Under the pieces are notes generated by a model. That model did not search any database. It had not been told where the DNA came from and worked only from the letters and a program-made list of their open reading frames with translations. Shown here one piece after another: positions 1 to 13,454 of a DNA stretch of 64,000 bases. Made by a program: the position numbers and the translations under genes. How positions within the stretch are numbered: position 1 is the stretch's first letter; the number at the start of each line of letters is the position of its first letter. The stretch is from Brassica napus. Taxonomy: Eukaryota; Streptophyta; Magnoliopsida; Brassicales; Brassicaceae. The stretch covers positions 4,360,024 to 4,424,023 of the forward strand of contig NC_063438.1 in the NCBI RefSeq assembly GCF_020379485.1, given 5' to 3'.

Positions 1-52
1 TCAATATTTCATTTGTATATGCTCGGACAAGGAGGCAAAAAAAAGTTTGTCA

Positions 53-589
<537 letters not shown>

Positions 590-1603
590 TTTTTGGTACG
601 TTTCTGCAAACCAAAAGATTATATTTTGAAGGAGAAGAAAGAAACAATGGAAGGAGAAGCTTAAATGAGGCAGAGAAGAAAGAATGGAACAGAAACGGGT
701 CCAAAGGCTTCGAATTCGGCTTACCTTGTTTTCCAATTATCAATTATTATTTTTAACCACACCTTTTTCACGGTCAATGTACATATGAGTTTCAGATTCG
801 TTTTAGTCTAAATTTAGGTTTTTTCAGTTTTTATATATTTGATATCCAAAAATAGAACTTAATCTAATACAATTAGATTTGGTAATTGGACATGACTAAT
901 TAAGCTGGAATTCGAGTTTTGTTTAAACTTTTGAATTAAATTTTGATTTTAGAACGGTTTTGATGGCATAGAATCCGTGCAGTGCACCCTCAAGAAGATT
1001 CAATTAGGATTTTCTGATAATCAGTTTAGCCATTGTGCCTATGTTCCCAATCTGATTCCATTTTTTCAGTTAGCTTAAATTAAGAAGAAATCAATAATTA
1101 TAATTTAAAGGTTTATCATTTCATTTGTGTATTTGTTTTTCTTTTTAATTTCTTGAATTGATTTGAGGTTATGTCTCAATTCGATAATCTGTTGTTTAAT
1201 ATACTTTTCAAGAAGCAAATTATGTACGGAAGTATAATTATCGTCGATGGCATCTCGAGTCAACAGGCCATTAACCAGGCCTCACGGTTCTAAGAATATT
1301 TTAATCATTCAAGAACCTTTTAGTGTTTATATCATCATTATAAATGGAGAAATTTGTTATTCCCCCTTATTACTAATTTGTTATCACATGAGATTTTATA
1401 TTATAATTGAAAGGAATACCATAACTTACTAATGCCTGCTTTTAAAAATAAAACAAATAGGAAAGACAATTCCCTTTCATTCAACTAATTATTGTGTTTC
1501 TTTTATTTTCTTTTATCAAATTTCTTCCTTCTGAAATTTAACTTCACCATATTCCTATTGTGTCTTGTATTTCAGTATTTTATTTTGTTTCCATGAGTGT
1601 ACT
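590..1603. promoter_or_regulatory. Actin 5' leader, leader intron and promoter region
   Basis: On the minus strand the leader reads exon (upstream of 725), intron 724-604, then 603-590 joined to the start codon. Beyond about 730 the DNA is AT-rich. I could not place a TATA box with confidence, and I see no gene in the rest of this stretch. Confidence 0.55.
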
Positions 1604-1795
1604 TAGTAATATCATTTTTAACCACACTCCATATTTTACTTCAAAATGGAAAAAATGGAGTGATAAACAAAAAATAAAATCATTACTCTATAAATGGAGT
1701 AATCTTTTTATTTTTTGTTCATTATTCCATTTTCCACTTCATTTTATCAGTTTTGGAGTAAAATATGAAGTGGTGTTGGTTGGAGATGCTTACTA
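1604..1795. mobile_element. MITE-like palindromic element
   Basis: The two ends are inverted copies. The left end begins TAGTAATATC and the right end, reversed, begins TAGTAAGCATCTCC. Both continue through the same CATATTTTACT.CAAAA block about 25 bases in. The right end carries the GGAGATGCT motif seen at other short elements in this window (9411-9419, 19535-19543). It has no coding capacity. Family assignment is not possible by eye. Confidence 0.6.
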
Positions 1796-1994
1796 GGTAA
1801 CATGCATGCTTACTGTATATAAAGTGTGCAAATAATAATTGTGAAAGTTGATAGTAGAATAGGTTACATTAACTTGACATAAAACAAACTGTTACATGTG
1901 TATAAATATAAATGTGTATGTGTAATGCTTGTAACTTGTAGGAGACCTCTTATCAAAGTAACCATTCTAAATTACAAATATAATTGTACCTATA

Positions 1995-2266
1995 CAGTGG
2001 CGGACCCAGGAAATTTTTTTACCTGGGTCATAATTAAAATTCATTTAAACATTAAACCCAATTAAAACAAATAATGATTTTATATTAAAAAAAAAGATGA
2101 CATATATCTGTGAGTGCTGAGGTTCGAACCAGAAAAAGGGGGGTCACTGGGTTCAAACTATAACCAACTGAGCCAATATCCAATACATAAACAAGCTTAC
2201 AAATTAATTTTTTATTTTTAACCTGTGTCAATTGCACCCCCACCATTCTATGTAGGTCCGCCTCTG
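1995..2266. mobile_element. hAT-like MITE with internal tRNA-like boxes
   Basis: The terminal inverted repeats are CAGTGGCGGACC at the left and, reversed, CAGAGGCGGACC at the right, a CAG-type end usual for hAT elements. An 8-bp target duplication is not clear, so it has probably decayed. Inside, on the minus strand, is an A-box-like TGGCTCAGTTGG (2175-2164) followed by a B-box-like GGTTCGAACC (2130-2121). The flanking bases do not form an acceptor stem, so this is not a tRNA gene. Confidence 0.6.
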
Positions 2267-3694
2267 GAGGTAATATAGTATTTTTATCTTATAATATATA
2301 GAAGTGAAAGAGTATCTATAATTTCTGTTCTTTAACCGTTTTTACTGACAAGAAATAGCTTTTTCTACCAATTTTTATTACCTTTACCAGTTTTAAATTA
2401 CAAACATGAATCGAGGTTATTAACTTTATATTATTTAGAGAAAATTCGTGATTAACTAGAAAAATAGCAATGAGATAAAGAAAATAAAGTTAATGATAAA
2501 AGCAAATAGATATATTCATTCTTCTGGTTTCATTTGATTACAATGAATGTTATAACAAAACTTCATTATAGACCAAAATTTTCCAGCGATAACTCTATTT
2601 GGTAAATAAAACGGCTGCCTAAAAATATTATGCTATCAAAAGTATATATTTGGTCAAAATTACATAACAAGTAATTTATTTATCTCCATCATTTCTTTTC
2701 TTAAGCACCACACGATTTCTTTACTAGGTGAATATTCTAACATTTTTATTATTAGATATGAAAAACGCAAAAAAACTTACAATTAATGCTCTTCAAATTT
2801 CTTTCCCTAAATGTATTTCACATATAAACATACAGTAGATATTTATATTTACTTGATTTTTTTTTTCTATCGCTGTGTCATTGTCATTTTAAATTTATTT
2901 TTTGTTTCCTAAATTTTAAAAAATCTGTAAGATATCATTTTATTTAGATCTCTGACTAAAATGCAGTAAGATCTAAATAATAGAAAAAGCTTAAACCATA
3001 TGATTTTATATTTCCATAAGAAAAATTTATATATACGGGTTTAAAACTATAAATTATACTCCACAGTATCAGTTACACAAAAATTGCTAACACAATAAGA
3101 TTAGGTGGTAATAAATAAGAATTATATACGAAACTAAAGTCTTAACGGCAACAATGCTTTTTTTTCAGGGGAATAAAAGATGAGTGCAAAAAGCGCACAT
3201 GGAGTTTGGAAACGTAAAGGCAGACGTTAAGTTTGGTGCTTAACTTGCGAGAAGCAGAAAGGCATCGGCAATACCTTTATTAATTTATCGCCGAGATAAT
3301 AAACGATTTTTATATATAGTATATAGTATATACTACATTACTACTATATAGTAACGGTGTTACTTCTGAATCAGTAAGAGGGTTCCAATACGTTATGTAT
3401 GCCTTTAGACTCTCCTTCCACAAGGACCACAACCAACCAACAACACACTATAAACTCGCTCCAGTCTCCATCTCTAAACAAACCTGAAAATATGCTAAAG
3501 AAAAAAATAATAATATAAAAGCTGACAGTTTTCCTGATTTATATTCTTTACCACGTTGGATCTATCTACATCCATCAATCATTTATTTTCTTTCTTCCTC
3601 TTCTTCTCATTATCTTCTCTCTCTCTCAAGAATAAGAGATTTTTTTGTTGGTGCACTTTGTTTTTAGTTTGTTGAGTTCTGAAAATCTATAAGT
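2267..3694. other. Intergenic, upstream of the SIAMESE-related gene
   Basis: AT-rich DNA with no convincing reading frame. The last 200 bases hold a CT-rich leader (CTCTCTCTC near 3618) that probably belongs to the 5' untranslated region of the gene starting at 3695. Confidence 0.4.
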
Positions 3695-4069
3695 ATGTCA
3701 AAGATTACAAGCTTGATGCAAGAAGAGGTAACGTTAGGTGAGGTTTCAGAGACGAGAGAAGACGCATTTGCGGACAATAATCATGTGTTGGATATTTGTC
3801 GGAAAAGAAAGAGATCAGATGAAGAAGAACAAGAACTTGTGGAGGAAGACAACGACGGGTTCAAAACACCGACCCGTCCGGAAAATAGAATCCCTGAGGT
3901 CAGAGAATGCCCACCGGCGCCGAGGAAGGGGGAAACGGAATACTTGGCGATGCGCAGAGGTAACACAATGTGGTGCCGTAGACGGTTGAGTTTCTCGCCG
4001 GAAAATGCCGTCGGCTCGTTTATAACGGACTTGCAGTGGATGACAACGTCAATGACGATCAAGAAATAA
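3695..4069 (+). CDS. SMR12: SIAMESE-related cyclin-dependent kinase inhibitor
   Basis: A single-exon 124-residue protein. Plant SIAMESE/SMR proteins bind CDK-cyclin complexes in the nucleus, block mitosis and favour endoreduplication. The family signature is at residues 56-77: FKTPTRP, IPEVRECPPAPRK. A basic stretch (RKRKR, 36-40) could be a nuclear signal. It is followed by an acidic run (43-54). The C-terminal part holds MWCRRRLSF (92-100), an RxL cyclin-docking type of motif. Small size, low complexity and lack of introns fit the family. The position between an ACT1-type actin and L36 matches what I recall of At2g37610 (SMR12). The family call is firm and the paralogue number is inferred from synteny. 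Confidence 0.88.
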   Translation: MSKITSLMQEEVTLGEVSETREDAFADNNHVLDICRKRKRSDEEEQELVEEDNDGFKTPTRPENRIPEVRECPPAPRKGETEYLAMRRGNTMWCRRRLSFSPENAVGSFITDLQWMTTSMTIKK

Positions 4070-5220
4070 TTAATAGAGAGAGATACTAAAGTTAGTTTTT
4101 TATATTTTATTATGACCATTTTTAGGTCACGTTCGGAAAATATCTGAACGTTTTTTTCCCGCAGATAGATAACAAGAAAATAGTTGATTAAACTGGTATT
4201 TTGTTTTTAAGTTCCTTCACTCTCGAATATAGATATATGTTTCGAGATGATGATTATTTGTGCATTGTTATTTTCTTTTTTTTTGTTACGTTTGATTAAT
4301 ATGTATATGTTGTTTTCTTTTTAATAGTTTACAGTACCATATAATTTCTCAAATATGTTTTTTTCATGATATATTAACCTCAAATTGCTTGTATGACATA
4401 AGAGCTCAAATTTATAAGTGTACATTCAGGTTGCATTAGTCAAGGATGGAACAAAACAAGTAACCTTGTGATAACGGAAGCTACATAACATATTTGTTGA
4501 CAATATTGATCAGTCACAATGAACGAAGGATGATACTGTAAAGTTAAAGTTAAGCAAACCAAAGTGAAAAAAGGAGGAGAAACATGAAGAAGAAGACATG
4601 ACTAGAAATATGATAGAGAATTTTATAAACGCTTTAGGGATCGAGGCCTTATTTAAGTTCCTTCGACTTCTAAAGTTGGAACATCCAATGCTAAAAAAGG
4701 CTATCTCGTGAAACACTCAATCGTCTCATGTCTTAAGCTTCTTCCTTTTTCTTATGGATCTTCAAAATCTTTTTTTGTTTAATGTTTTCTTCTTTCTCAT
4801 TCTTTTATTTTTGTTGCCGTTATGTTCGTTTCGTCTATGTTACTCTCTTCCCTTTATGTGGCTTTCGGTTTTGTTGACCTGACTTGTAATTTGTTAATTA
4901 ATTGACCATTTATTTTATTAATTTGATTGCAGCTTGAATGAAACGTTATGATTATATAATTAATTAACAAATAAAAAAGAGATGGGAAAGAGATCAATAT
5001 CTGCACTTTACCTAATAGATAAATAAAGATTGTGGAAGCTTATAACTAAATGTATCAGACTATAAATTTCACACATATAAATACAAGTTAATGTTGATAT
5101 ATCAGAAACTTAATCTTAAAACAGTTTAACTCTGTTATAATTAATCATGATATAAATAGTTCCGCTGAATGCTGATAAAATCAAACAGTAACCACCTAAG
5201 TACCTTAAACTCTTCTTTCT
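4070..5220. other. Intergenic, 3' of SMR gene
   Basis: AT-rich DNA with no supported gene. The short frames on either strand lack homology that I recognise. Confidence 0.4.
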
Positions 5221-5268
5221 TTAGAGCATAATTTCATTTTTTTTTCCTTCAAATAGAGTAAAATGAAA

Positions 5269-8200
5269 TCTATACTATATTAAAAGGGAGATATACTCCA
5301 CTCTAAAGCTGTCCACATCAGATAAAAAAATCAGCCACTAATATTGCAGCAATCATCCATGTCATTTTGATTAATCTTGATTTGGGCTTCGTGTTTTATT
5401 TGGGCTTTTTCTCTTACTTTTGCTTAATTTTTTTTAGCTTCTCTTGGCTTCAACGAAAAACGAAATCTGTCTTTCTTCTTCGACGCGAGTCACGCGACTG
5501 TGATGACCTTTCGCGATTCTTCTTTCGAACTGAAACGGTGTTATTAATGGCTGTGTGATTACTCGAATTGATTCACCTCTCCACGATTCATCTTCAATGT
5601 TTGGTTTAGATGTGAAAGGCGGTGTGTAAACAGTATAAATAGATGTGACTTGTGAGATCCCTCTCCTTGAACTTATCTTCTCTTCAATCATCAATCTATT
5701 TTTTTTTAAAAGCTTGAGTTCAGATGATTCTGGTTTCGTTTTATTGATTTAGAAAGTTTTAGTTTATATGATTTTGTGTTCCTTTATTGATTTTATTTAA
5801 GGTTTATGATGTAAGATGATGCTGTTAGAACCGATTAATCGATTTAATATTTGTTGTAATTTGTTTCATCTACTCGAGGCCTCTTGCAGGCAACGCTCAT
5901 CTAAGGATCAATCACCTTTTACCGTTGCAAGAAGGCCCAGTTTATGAGTTAAATGGTTTGATTCCGAGAAGCAATCCAACCTTCTTTGCTGACGCAGCCG
6001 TTTCTATTAAATTCACGGACCATACAGCTTTCGTGGAGGTCACAGACATAACTAAGCTGATCCTGAATCCCGAGGGAGAGCTTCAGGTTCCGCAATACGA
6101 GTAGCTCATGTCACTTGCCAATACCAGCACTCATTTTTCAGGTTTGAATAGCTAAAGCTTCACTACAAGCACACTATATAATAAGTAGCATTTATGTTTA
6201 TCTTGGTTAACAGATATAGTTGGAGAAATTAGGAGCAACAAAACCATGTACAACGAAGACACCCAGAGCACTCAACGCCGCAAGGAAACCATAAAGTTTG
6301 ATGATAGGTATTTGATATTTTGCTTCCATAAACTTTTAACGTGTAACTTATATGTTTGTGCGAAGTTTAGTGTACGATAAGATACCTCTTTCCAACCATT
6401 TCAGGGACAAGCCTGTCTGCCTCAGTGTTGTTGATGGCCTTTCTGCGGACCTAGACACACAACTACTAAGCTCTGGCTGAATCCCTGAAGTTACAGCTTT
6501 AGAATATTTATTTAATGACTCTGCTTCACTTTCTTTTTATCATGTGCGTTTCCAGGCACAATCTTTGCAGTATTTGGGATTCTACAATTACATGGTGTCT
6601 CTACCACAGTCCTCTCTATAAGTAGCTTCAAAATATGAATAGGGACAAAAACATTTGAATGGATCACGTCTTATTAATATTTCTATCTTGAGTGCAGTTC
6701 GAGCTTGAAAATTGTTGTGTCAAAGCAGTAAACCGGAGAAAGAATAAGAACATGTACAGAGTTTGGGTTCGTGGGAAGTTCCAAAAGCCAGTTCTAAAAT
6801 AAAGAACGGGAAGTGCTGGTCCAATGCGGAATGGCTAAAAAGTTTATTTATTTTTTAATAACTTCATGTCAAACTCTTTTGCGGCTCTTCTAGCATGCAG
6901 CTTCTTTGCATAGTGCATCTTCTCAACTGCTCATTGATTCGACCCTCTGTCTCAATGTGTTTGACGGATAAGTCAACCACCTTCCCTAAAGTTTGAACGT
7001 TTGGGGTTTGGAACCAACAACCCAAAAAAAACTTTTTGTTAATAATATTTTGAGATTGTTTGTTGTAATGTCCAAATATGGGAATCATCTGATATAAATT
7101 GAGAAATGCTTCTTCTAGAGGGGAGGAGGATATGAAGAAATCCATCTTCAAGCTCCCAGTTTCTTGATCTGATTCTTTCTGATTGCTCATGTTTATTAAC
7201 TAGAAACATCGAACTATTTTATACTAATCAGAGAATCCAATATCATGTGAGCTTTCATCAATGGGTGCTTTCACACAACACACATGCAGATACACATTTA
7301 ATAAGAATTACAACAAGTGCATCTACTTCTGTTATCCACATACTTGCGTCAGAGGACTCATCAGAACCTATATATTTGTGACAAAAAAGTATTAAATCAT
7401 TTTTAGTGTTGCTACGTACGGAAGAGGTTGTCTGCAAGGGCTATGGAGATGATAAAGTTCTAAGATAATAAAGAAGAGGTGAATAAAGAATTAAGAGAAA
7501 ATGTGTACTGGAAATCACAAAAGAAAACTGAAATGTTCTGGAGTTTATACACGTTTATTAATTTTAGTCTGAAGATCTTTAGTGATAATCACAAAACATG
7601 ATATAAATATAATTCACATTTTTGTAAATTGTTTCAAAACCTTAATAACAGTTTTTTGTATCTTCCATCATCTATGTTTAATTATTAACATAAAATAAAC
7701 ATATCATATTGACCATATAACAAAAAGTTACATTTTTTTGTATATTTTATTATTTGAATTTTAGAAAATGACTATAAATTACTAATACTATTCAAATTCC
7801 CACATTAAAGGTTGTGATCAAGGGTTTAAAAATTGTATTGTAGAAAATATAAATAATCGTAAAACATATGAGTGAAAATTTTCATTTAATAGATATTCAA
7901 TATATATATATATATATATTAAAGTATATACCATATAAAAATATAAAAATATTTTTATTTCAAAATTTTCATTGATGATTTGCAGTGAATATTCAAGAGC
8001 TGTTATAAATTACTAAAATTATTAAAAGTCTCACATTAATTTCTTTTGTTATCATAAGCTTACAATTTTTGTTATAAAAGATGCATAAAATCATAAAACC
8101 ATACGATTAATAATTTTCATTTAATAGATATCTATATTAAAATACATTATATATTTATGTTAATATCATTTTTTTCCCAAAAACAATTTCCTAAAAAAGT

Positions 8201-9239
8201 AATTTATGTTACTATCATTTAAATTTATTTATATCTACACAAAATATATAAAAATGATTGTTTAGATTTATTTACCTATAATTTATCACCAGTTTATCAC
8301 TTTTAACTTAAAAATGTCTATTTGAGATCATTCTCTATAATTTATCATTGGTCAATTTTACTATTTAATTAAATGCTAAATATATAAAGATATGTTTCTT
8401 AATATTTGTATTTTTAACCCAAAATACTTATAATTTGAAACAAAATAAATATTAAACATAATAATAGATTTTTAGCCTACAATTTACTGTTACATCTCAA
8501 TCACAACTTACAAAATACTATCTCACTTATATATATATATATAAATAATAAATTATTATAAATATAAAATGCACCACATAAGTTATTATATGATAATAAC
8601 TTCCAGTACAACAGCATGAATACTCAGAAAGAAAAGATGTAATGCCACCCTAAGAAAAAAACATAACTAATTATCAACATAGCATGGTTTATTTAGTCTT
8701 AAAAAACATGTATAAAATTTAACTAATATATTTATTTTTAATTAATAAAAAATTATATTAATATTTACTCTAACAATTTAAACTATTTTTAAATATTCAT
8801 CCCGCCCGTAGTAAATAAATATTTACTCTAAGATATGTGGTATACCATAAGAAATAACAAATTATCTTTTAAATTTATTGGAACAAGCAAAGAAAATAGT
8901 AAATGAACTATTTAGTAAAACTGCTTAAATACAAAAAAAAATATGCAAAATAAATTCAAGTTCAAACAAAATAATTTATATAGTAATAGGATAAAAACTA
9001 AAAATTCAGATGTACTAACCGCGCATAGCATCATTTACCAAAATAATATAACAACATTTGAATCCAATAACATCAACAATAACCATTCTTTAAAAATTAG
9101 ATGCATTACTCTTTAAATATAAAAAGAGTTACAATACAATTTTACCAGAAATTACTATCTCAAAATAAAAATACACAAGTTTAATTTAATTTAATAATAT
9201 TATAGGAAAAATCCGGGCGTAGCCCGGAAAACCCTCTAG
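5269..9239 (+). mobile_element. Non-autonomous Helitron, 3971 bp
   Basis: The 5' end is TCTATACTATATTAAAAGGG preceded by A (5268). The 3' end is CTAG (9236-9239) followed by T (9240), giving the A|T insertion without target duplication that defines Helitrons. Just inside the 3' end is a perfect hairpin, CCGGGC-GTA-GCCCGG (9213-9227). There is no Rep/helicase gene, so it needs a helper. It carries a decayed RPA-like gene (5889-6480). The rest is AT-rich filler, with a 108-codon minus-strand frame at 6864-7190 that I do not recognise. Confidence 0.9.
5889..6480 (+). pseudogene. Replication protein A large-subunit-like remnant inside Helitron
   Basis: Three exon-like blocks encode an OB-fold segment of the RPA1-like family: about 5889-6141 (contains GPVYELNGLIPRSNPTFF and SLANTSTHFS), 6214-6307 (DIVGEIRSNKTM) and 6405-6480 (KPVCLSVVDGLSADLDTQLL). 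The blocks are joined by plausible GT/AG sites (6142 donor, 6213 acceptor, 6308 donor, 6404 acceptor). An in-frame TAG near 6102 lies where the family has a residue before LLGLANT, so this copy cannot make a full protein. N- and C-terminal parts are missing. Plant Helitrons often carry RPA-like genes, so this is probably an element passenger, not a host gene. Confidence 0.75.
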
Positions 9240-9420
9240 TATGCAGTAAAAATACTTCAATCCTACTCCAGGAGTAATGAACAAACAAAAAATAGATTAT
9301 TCAATTTATGAAGTACATTCTATTATGGAGTGAGAAATAAAATAAGATTGGAGTATTTTTACTCCATACCCATTTTTATTCTATTTTGAGAAAAAAATAG
9401 AGTGAAGTTGGAGATGCTTT

Positions 9421-11128
<1,708 letters not shown>

Positions 11129-12125
11129 ACATGTTAAGTCTTCTATGTTATTGGAGTATTAAGTCCTTTTGTTCGCTCTTGCTAATCAGCTTTATATGCT
11201 CAAAAGACCTTTATGCTGTGTTTTGTTAGAAATATGGATTTAATGTTTGCTTCACTATGTTCTATTAAAGCTTTTTTGAACTTGTTAATTACTTTTATGC
11301 AATTGTTTTACTCCTTGTGCCATTTGTTAAAGTAGGCCTGAAACTCAATAGACCAAAGAACAACCAAAACGACCTTACTTGTCACAACGTAGTGTTTCTA
11401 AGCTGTTGCTGGTAATGGATCTTCAGAACTTCTGAAAACAACAGAAGTAACATAGACCAAGCTAGTTTCTTAAGATCCATTCACTTTGATGCATTGTACA
11501 CACATTATGTTTCTACTAAGCTCTTGTTATCGAATAACTTCTACTCACGCATGCCACATATAATATTTACCAAGAAAGAGCATGGGTTGTAAACTGATGT
11601 TTTCGTTTCATCTTTCTGGTGTGTAAACTCGGTTGCTGGGGATTTACATGTCCTAAAGTTAAGGTAATGCATGATTATGTAAAATACATAAATACGTACT
11701 AGTGTACTTTTTTAAAGTGTATGGCTGGCTAATCAGGAATCTTTGGTCTAAATTTGAAGAACATGTGTGGTTGATGACGCCGCGAGGAAGAAACGTGACA
11801 GGGTAATGCTTCTAAGAGATTATAATCCATTCACCACTTTATTTCCACTTGTATGATCCTTATATATACATCGATCAATTTCAAACACCTAAAAGATGAT
11901 AGAGACTCTAGATCCTTTTGTATTATTTATTTATTTATGAACGTAAGTATATTTCCATGTAGTCATGTTCAACTCGCGGTGGTAGATAAAGAAATTTAAT
12001 TCAATTGAAAATGTTTTGTTGTGAATTAAATTTTTTTATAAACTTTTCTTGTTACTCAAAGTTCAGTTTAATCTTTAGGATATCCTCCTTTGGAAACTTG
12101 TGACATCTACATACTATAAATGCTA
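11129..12125. other. Intergenic, 3' of RPL36
   Basis: The 3' untranslated region of RPL36 probably covers the first 150-200 bases. I see nothing gene-like in the remainder. Confidence 0.4.
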
Positions 12126-13088
12126 TTCTCTCCGTTCCTCAAAGTAAGATGTTTTAGATTTTTGAAACAATGTGTGGAATATCCCCAATTAAAGTCCAAA
12201 TTTGCTGAATGTCCATCATTATGGATAACTCAAAAGGGAGTAATCTTTTGACACTGTGCGGACGAAAATACCCTTATGCTTTGTCGAAAACAAATAACTC
12301 TAGATCTATCAGCTAAATATTTACATAGCAGGTAACAATCTACATACCAGCTAACATATCCGCTAATAATTTCAGTATCATCTAACAATCTATGTATCAA
12401 ACAAATGTATCGACTAACAAATCATATATCAATTAATAAAACTATTAGCAATTAATTAGTTATCTATTAAATAACTCCAAAACTATTTGTAATAGCTAAC
12501 ACTTCATGTATCGATTAAGAATCCATTAAAATCTAAATAATATCAGGTAAGTAATAAAATACCTACTAACGTATATATTATCTAAAAGTTGATTGTGATT
12601 CGAAATTGGAAACATTGGAATTGGGGTGAGATAATAAGATTAGCATTATGGGTGTCAAAAGAATCAGAATAAAAAATAAAGATTTTTGTTGAATTAGAAG
12701 ATGATTTGAAGAATTTGTACGAGAGATAAAGAGATTAGAACACATAAAAGAGAAAAGAGAGAGAGAGAGATAGAGATAAGGGTATTATAGTCCTTAAAAA
12801 TATTAAAAAGAAACAAAGTTATATGGCAAATTACATGGGTTTCTGGGTGTATCTACGCCAATTACTCTAGATTTTTTACTTATTCCATAAAGATAAATTT
12901 TTTATATGTTTAAGGTACTTTTTATACTTTTAAAAAACATTAAATAAAATATTTGAATTGATTTAATTTCATTGGTGAAAAGTTATTGGAAAGTGTATAA
13001 AAAAATAAAAAAATAAATTATAAACATTTATTGAATTTTTAATAAGCGTCAACACTTTAGAAAATCTTACTTTCGAGAACAGAGGGAG
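12126..13088. mobile_element. Stowaway/mariner-like element, apparently composite
   Basis: The ends are inverted: CTCTCCGTTCCTC.AAAGTAAGAT at the left and, reversed, CTCCCTCTGTTCTCGAAAGTAAGAT at the right. They are flanked by TA (12124-12125 and 13089-13090). This CTCCGTTC type of end with a TA target is typical of Stowaway MITEs. The element is much longer (about 960 bp) than a normal Stowaway. The interior (roughly 12180-12860) differs in character and may be a second nested insertion. There is no transposase. Confidence 0.6.
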
Positions 13089-13247
13089 TATTGTCTAACC
13101 CCTCACAATATCCTTATCTACAAGCCACAAAATAACTCCACTACAAAGCTGACATGATTTTTCTTTTTCTCAAAATCGGTAAATATAATACAATATTGCT
13201 CTCATTTCAATTGGTAACAATTACAAGAGCAAGTTTAGTATAACGAC

Positions 13248-13446
13248 CAGGCCCGGCCCAGAGCATACATAGGCCCTGTGCAGAATCAAAAATTTTAGGG
13301 CCCTCTTTTGCTATACAAATCAAAAATTTAGGGCCTTTTTTGTATAAAATCAAAATTCAAGGGCCTTAAACTATAAAGAAAATTTACCAAAGATAAGTGG
13401 GGCCCTGTGCAAAAGCACTGCCAGCACATGGTCAAAGCCGGCACTG
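13248..13446. mobile_element. hAT MITE, 199 bp, with perfect 8-bp target duplication
   Basis: Flanked by ATAACGAC on both sides (13240-13247 and 13447-13454). The ends are CAGGCCCGGCC and, reversed, CAGTGCCGGC. The interior repeats an AGGGCC motif with intervening A/T-rich runs. It has no coding capacity. The intact target duplication suggests a fairly recent insertion. Confidence 0.85.
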
Positions 13447-13454
13447 ATAACGAC

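Larger units (their letters stand above)
5221..9420. mobile_element. MITE split into two halves by a Helitron
   Basis: A short element begins near 5221 (TTAGAGCATAAT) and stops at 5268. Its other half resumes at 9240 and ends near 9420 (GGAGATGCTTT), with inverted ends AGAGCAT/AAAGCAT and shared ATAGAGT motifs. Everything between (5269-9239) is a later Helitron insertion. The outer element would be about 230 bp before insertion. Confidence 0.6.

Noticed and set aside
2114..2180. A tRNA gene on the minus strand
   Set aside because: A- and B-box-like motifs are present, but the ends cannot pair as an acceptor stem and the sequence lies inside a MITE.
3738..4119. Alternative frames over the SIAMESE-related gene
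   Set aside because: Only the 3695-4069 frame has the family motif. The others are shadows.
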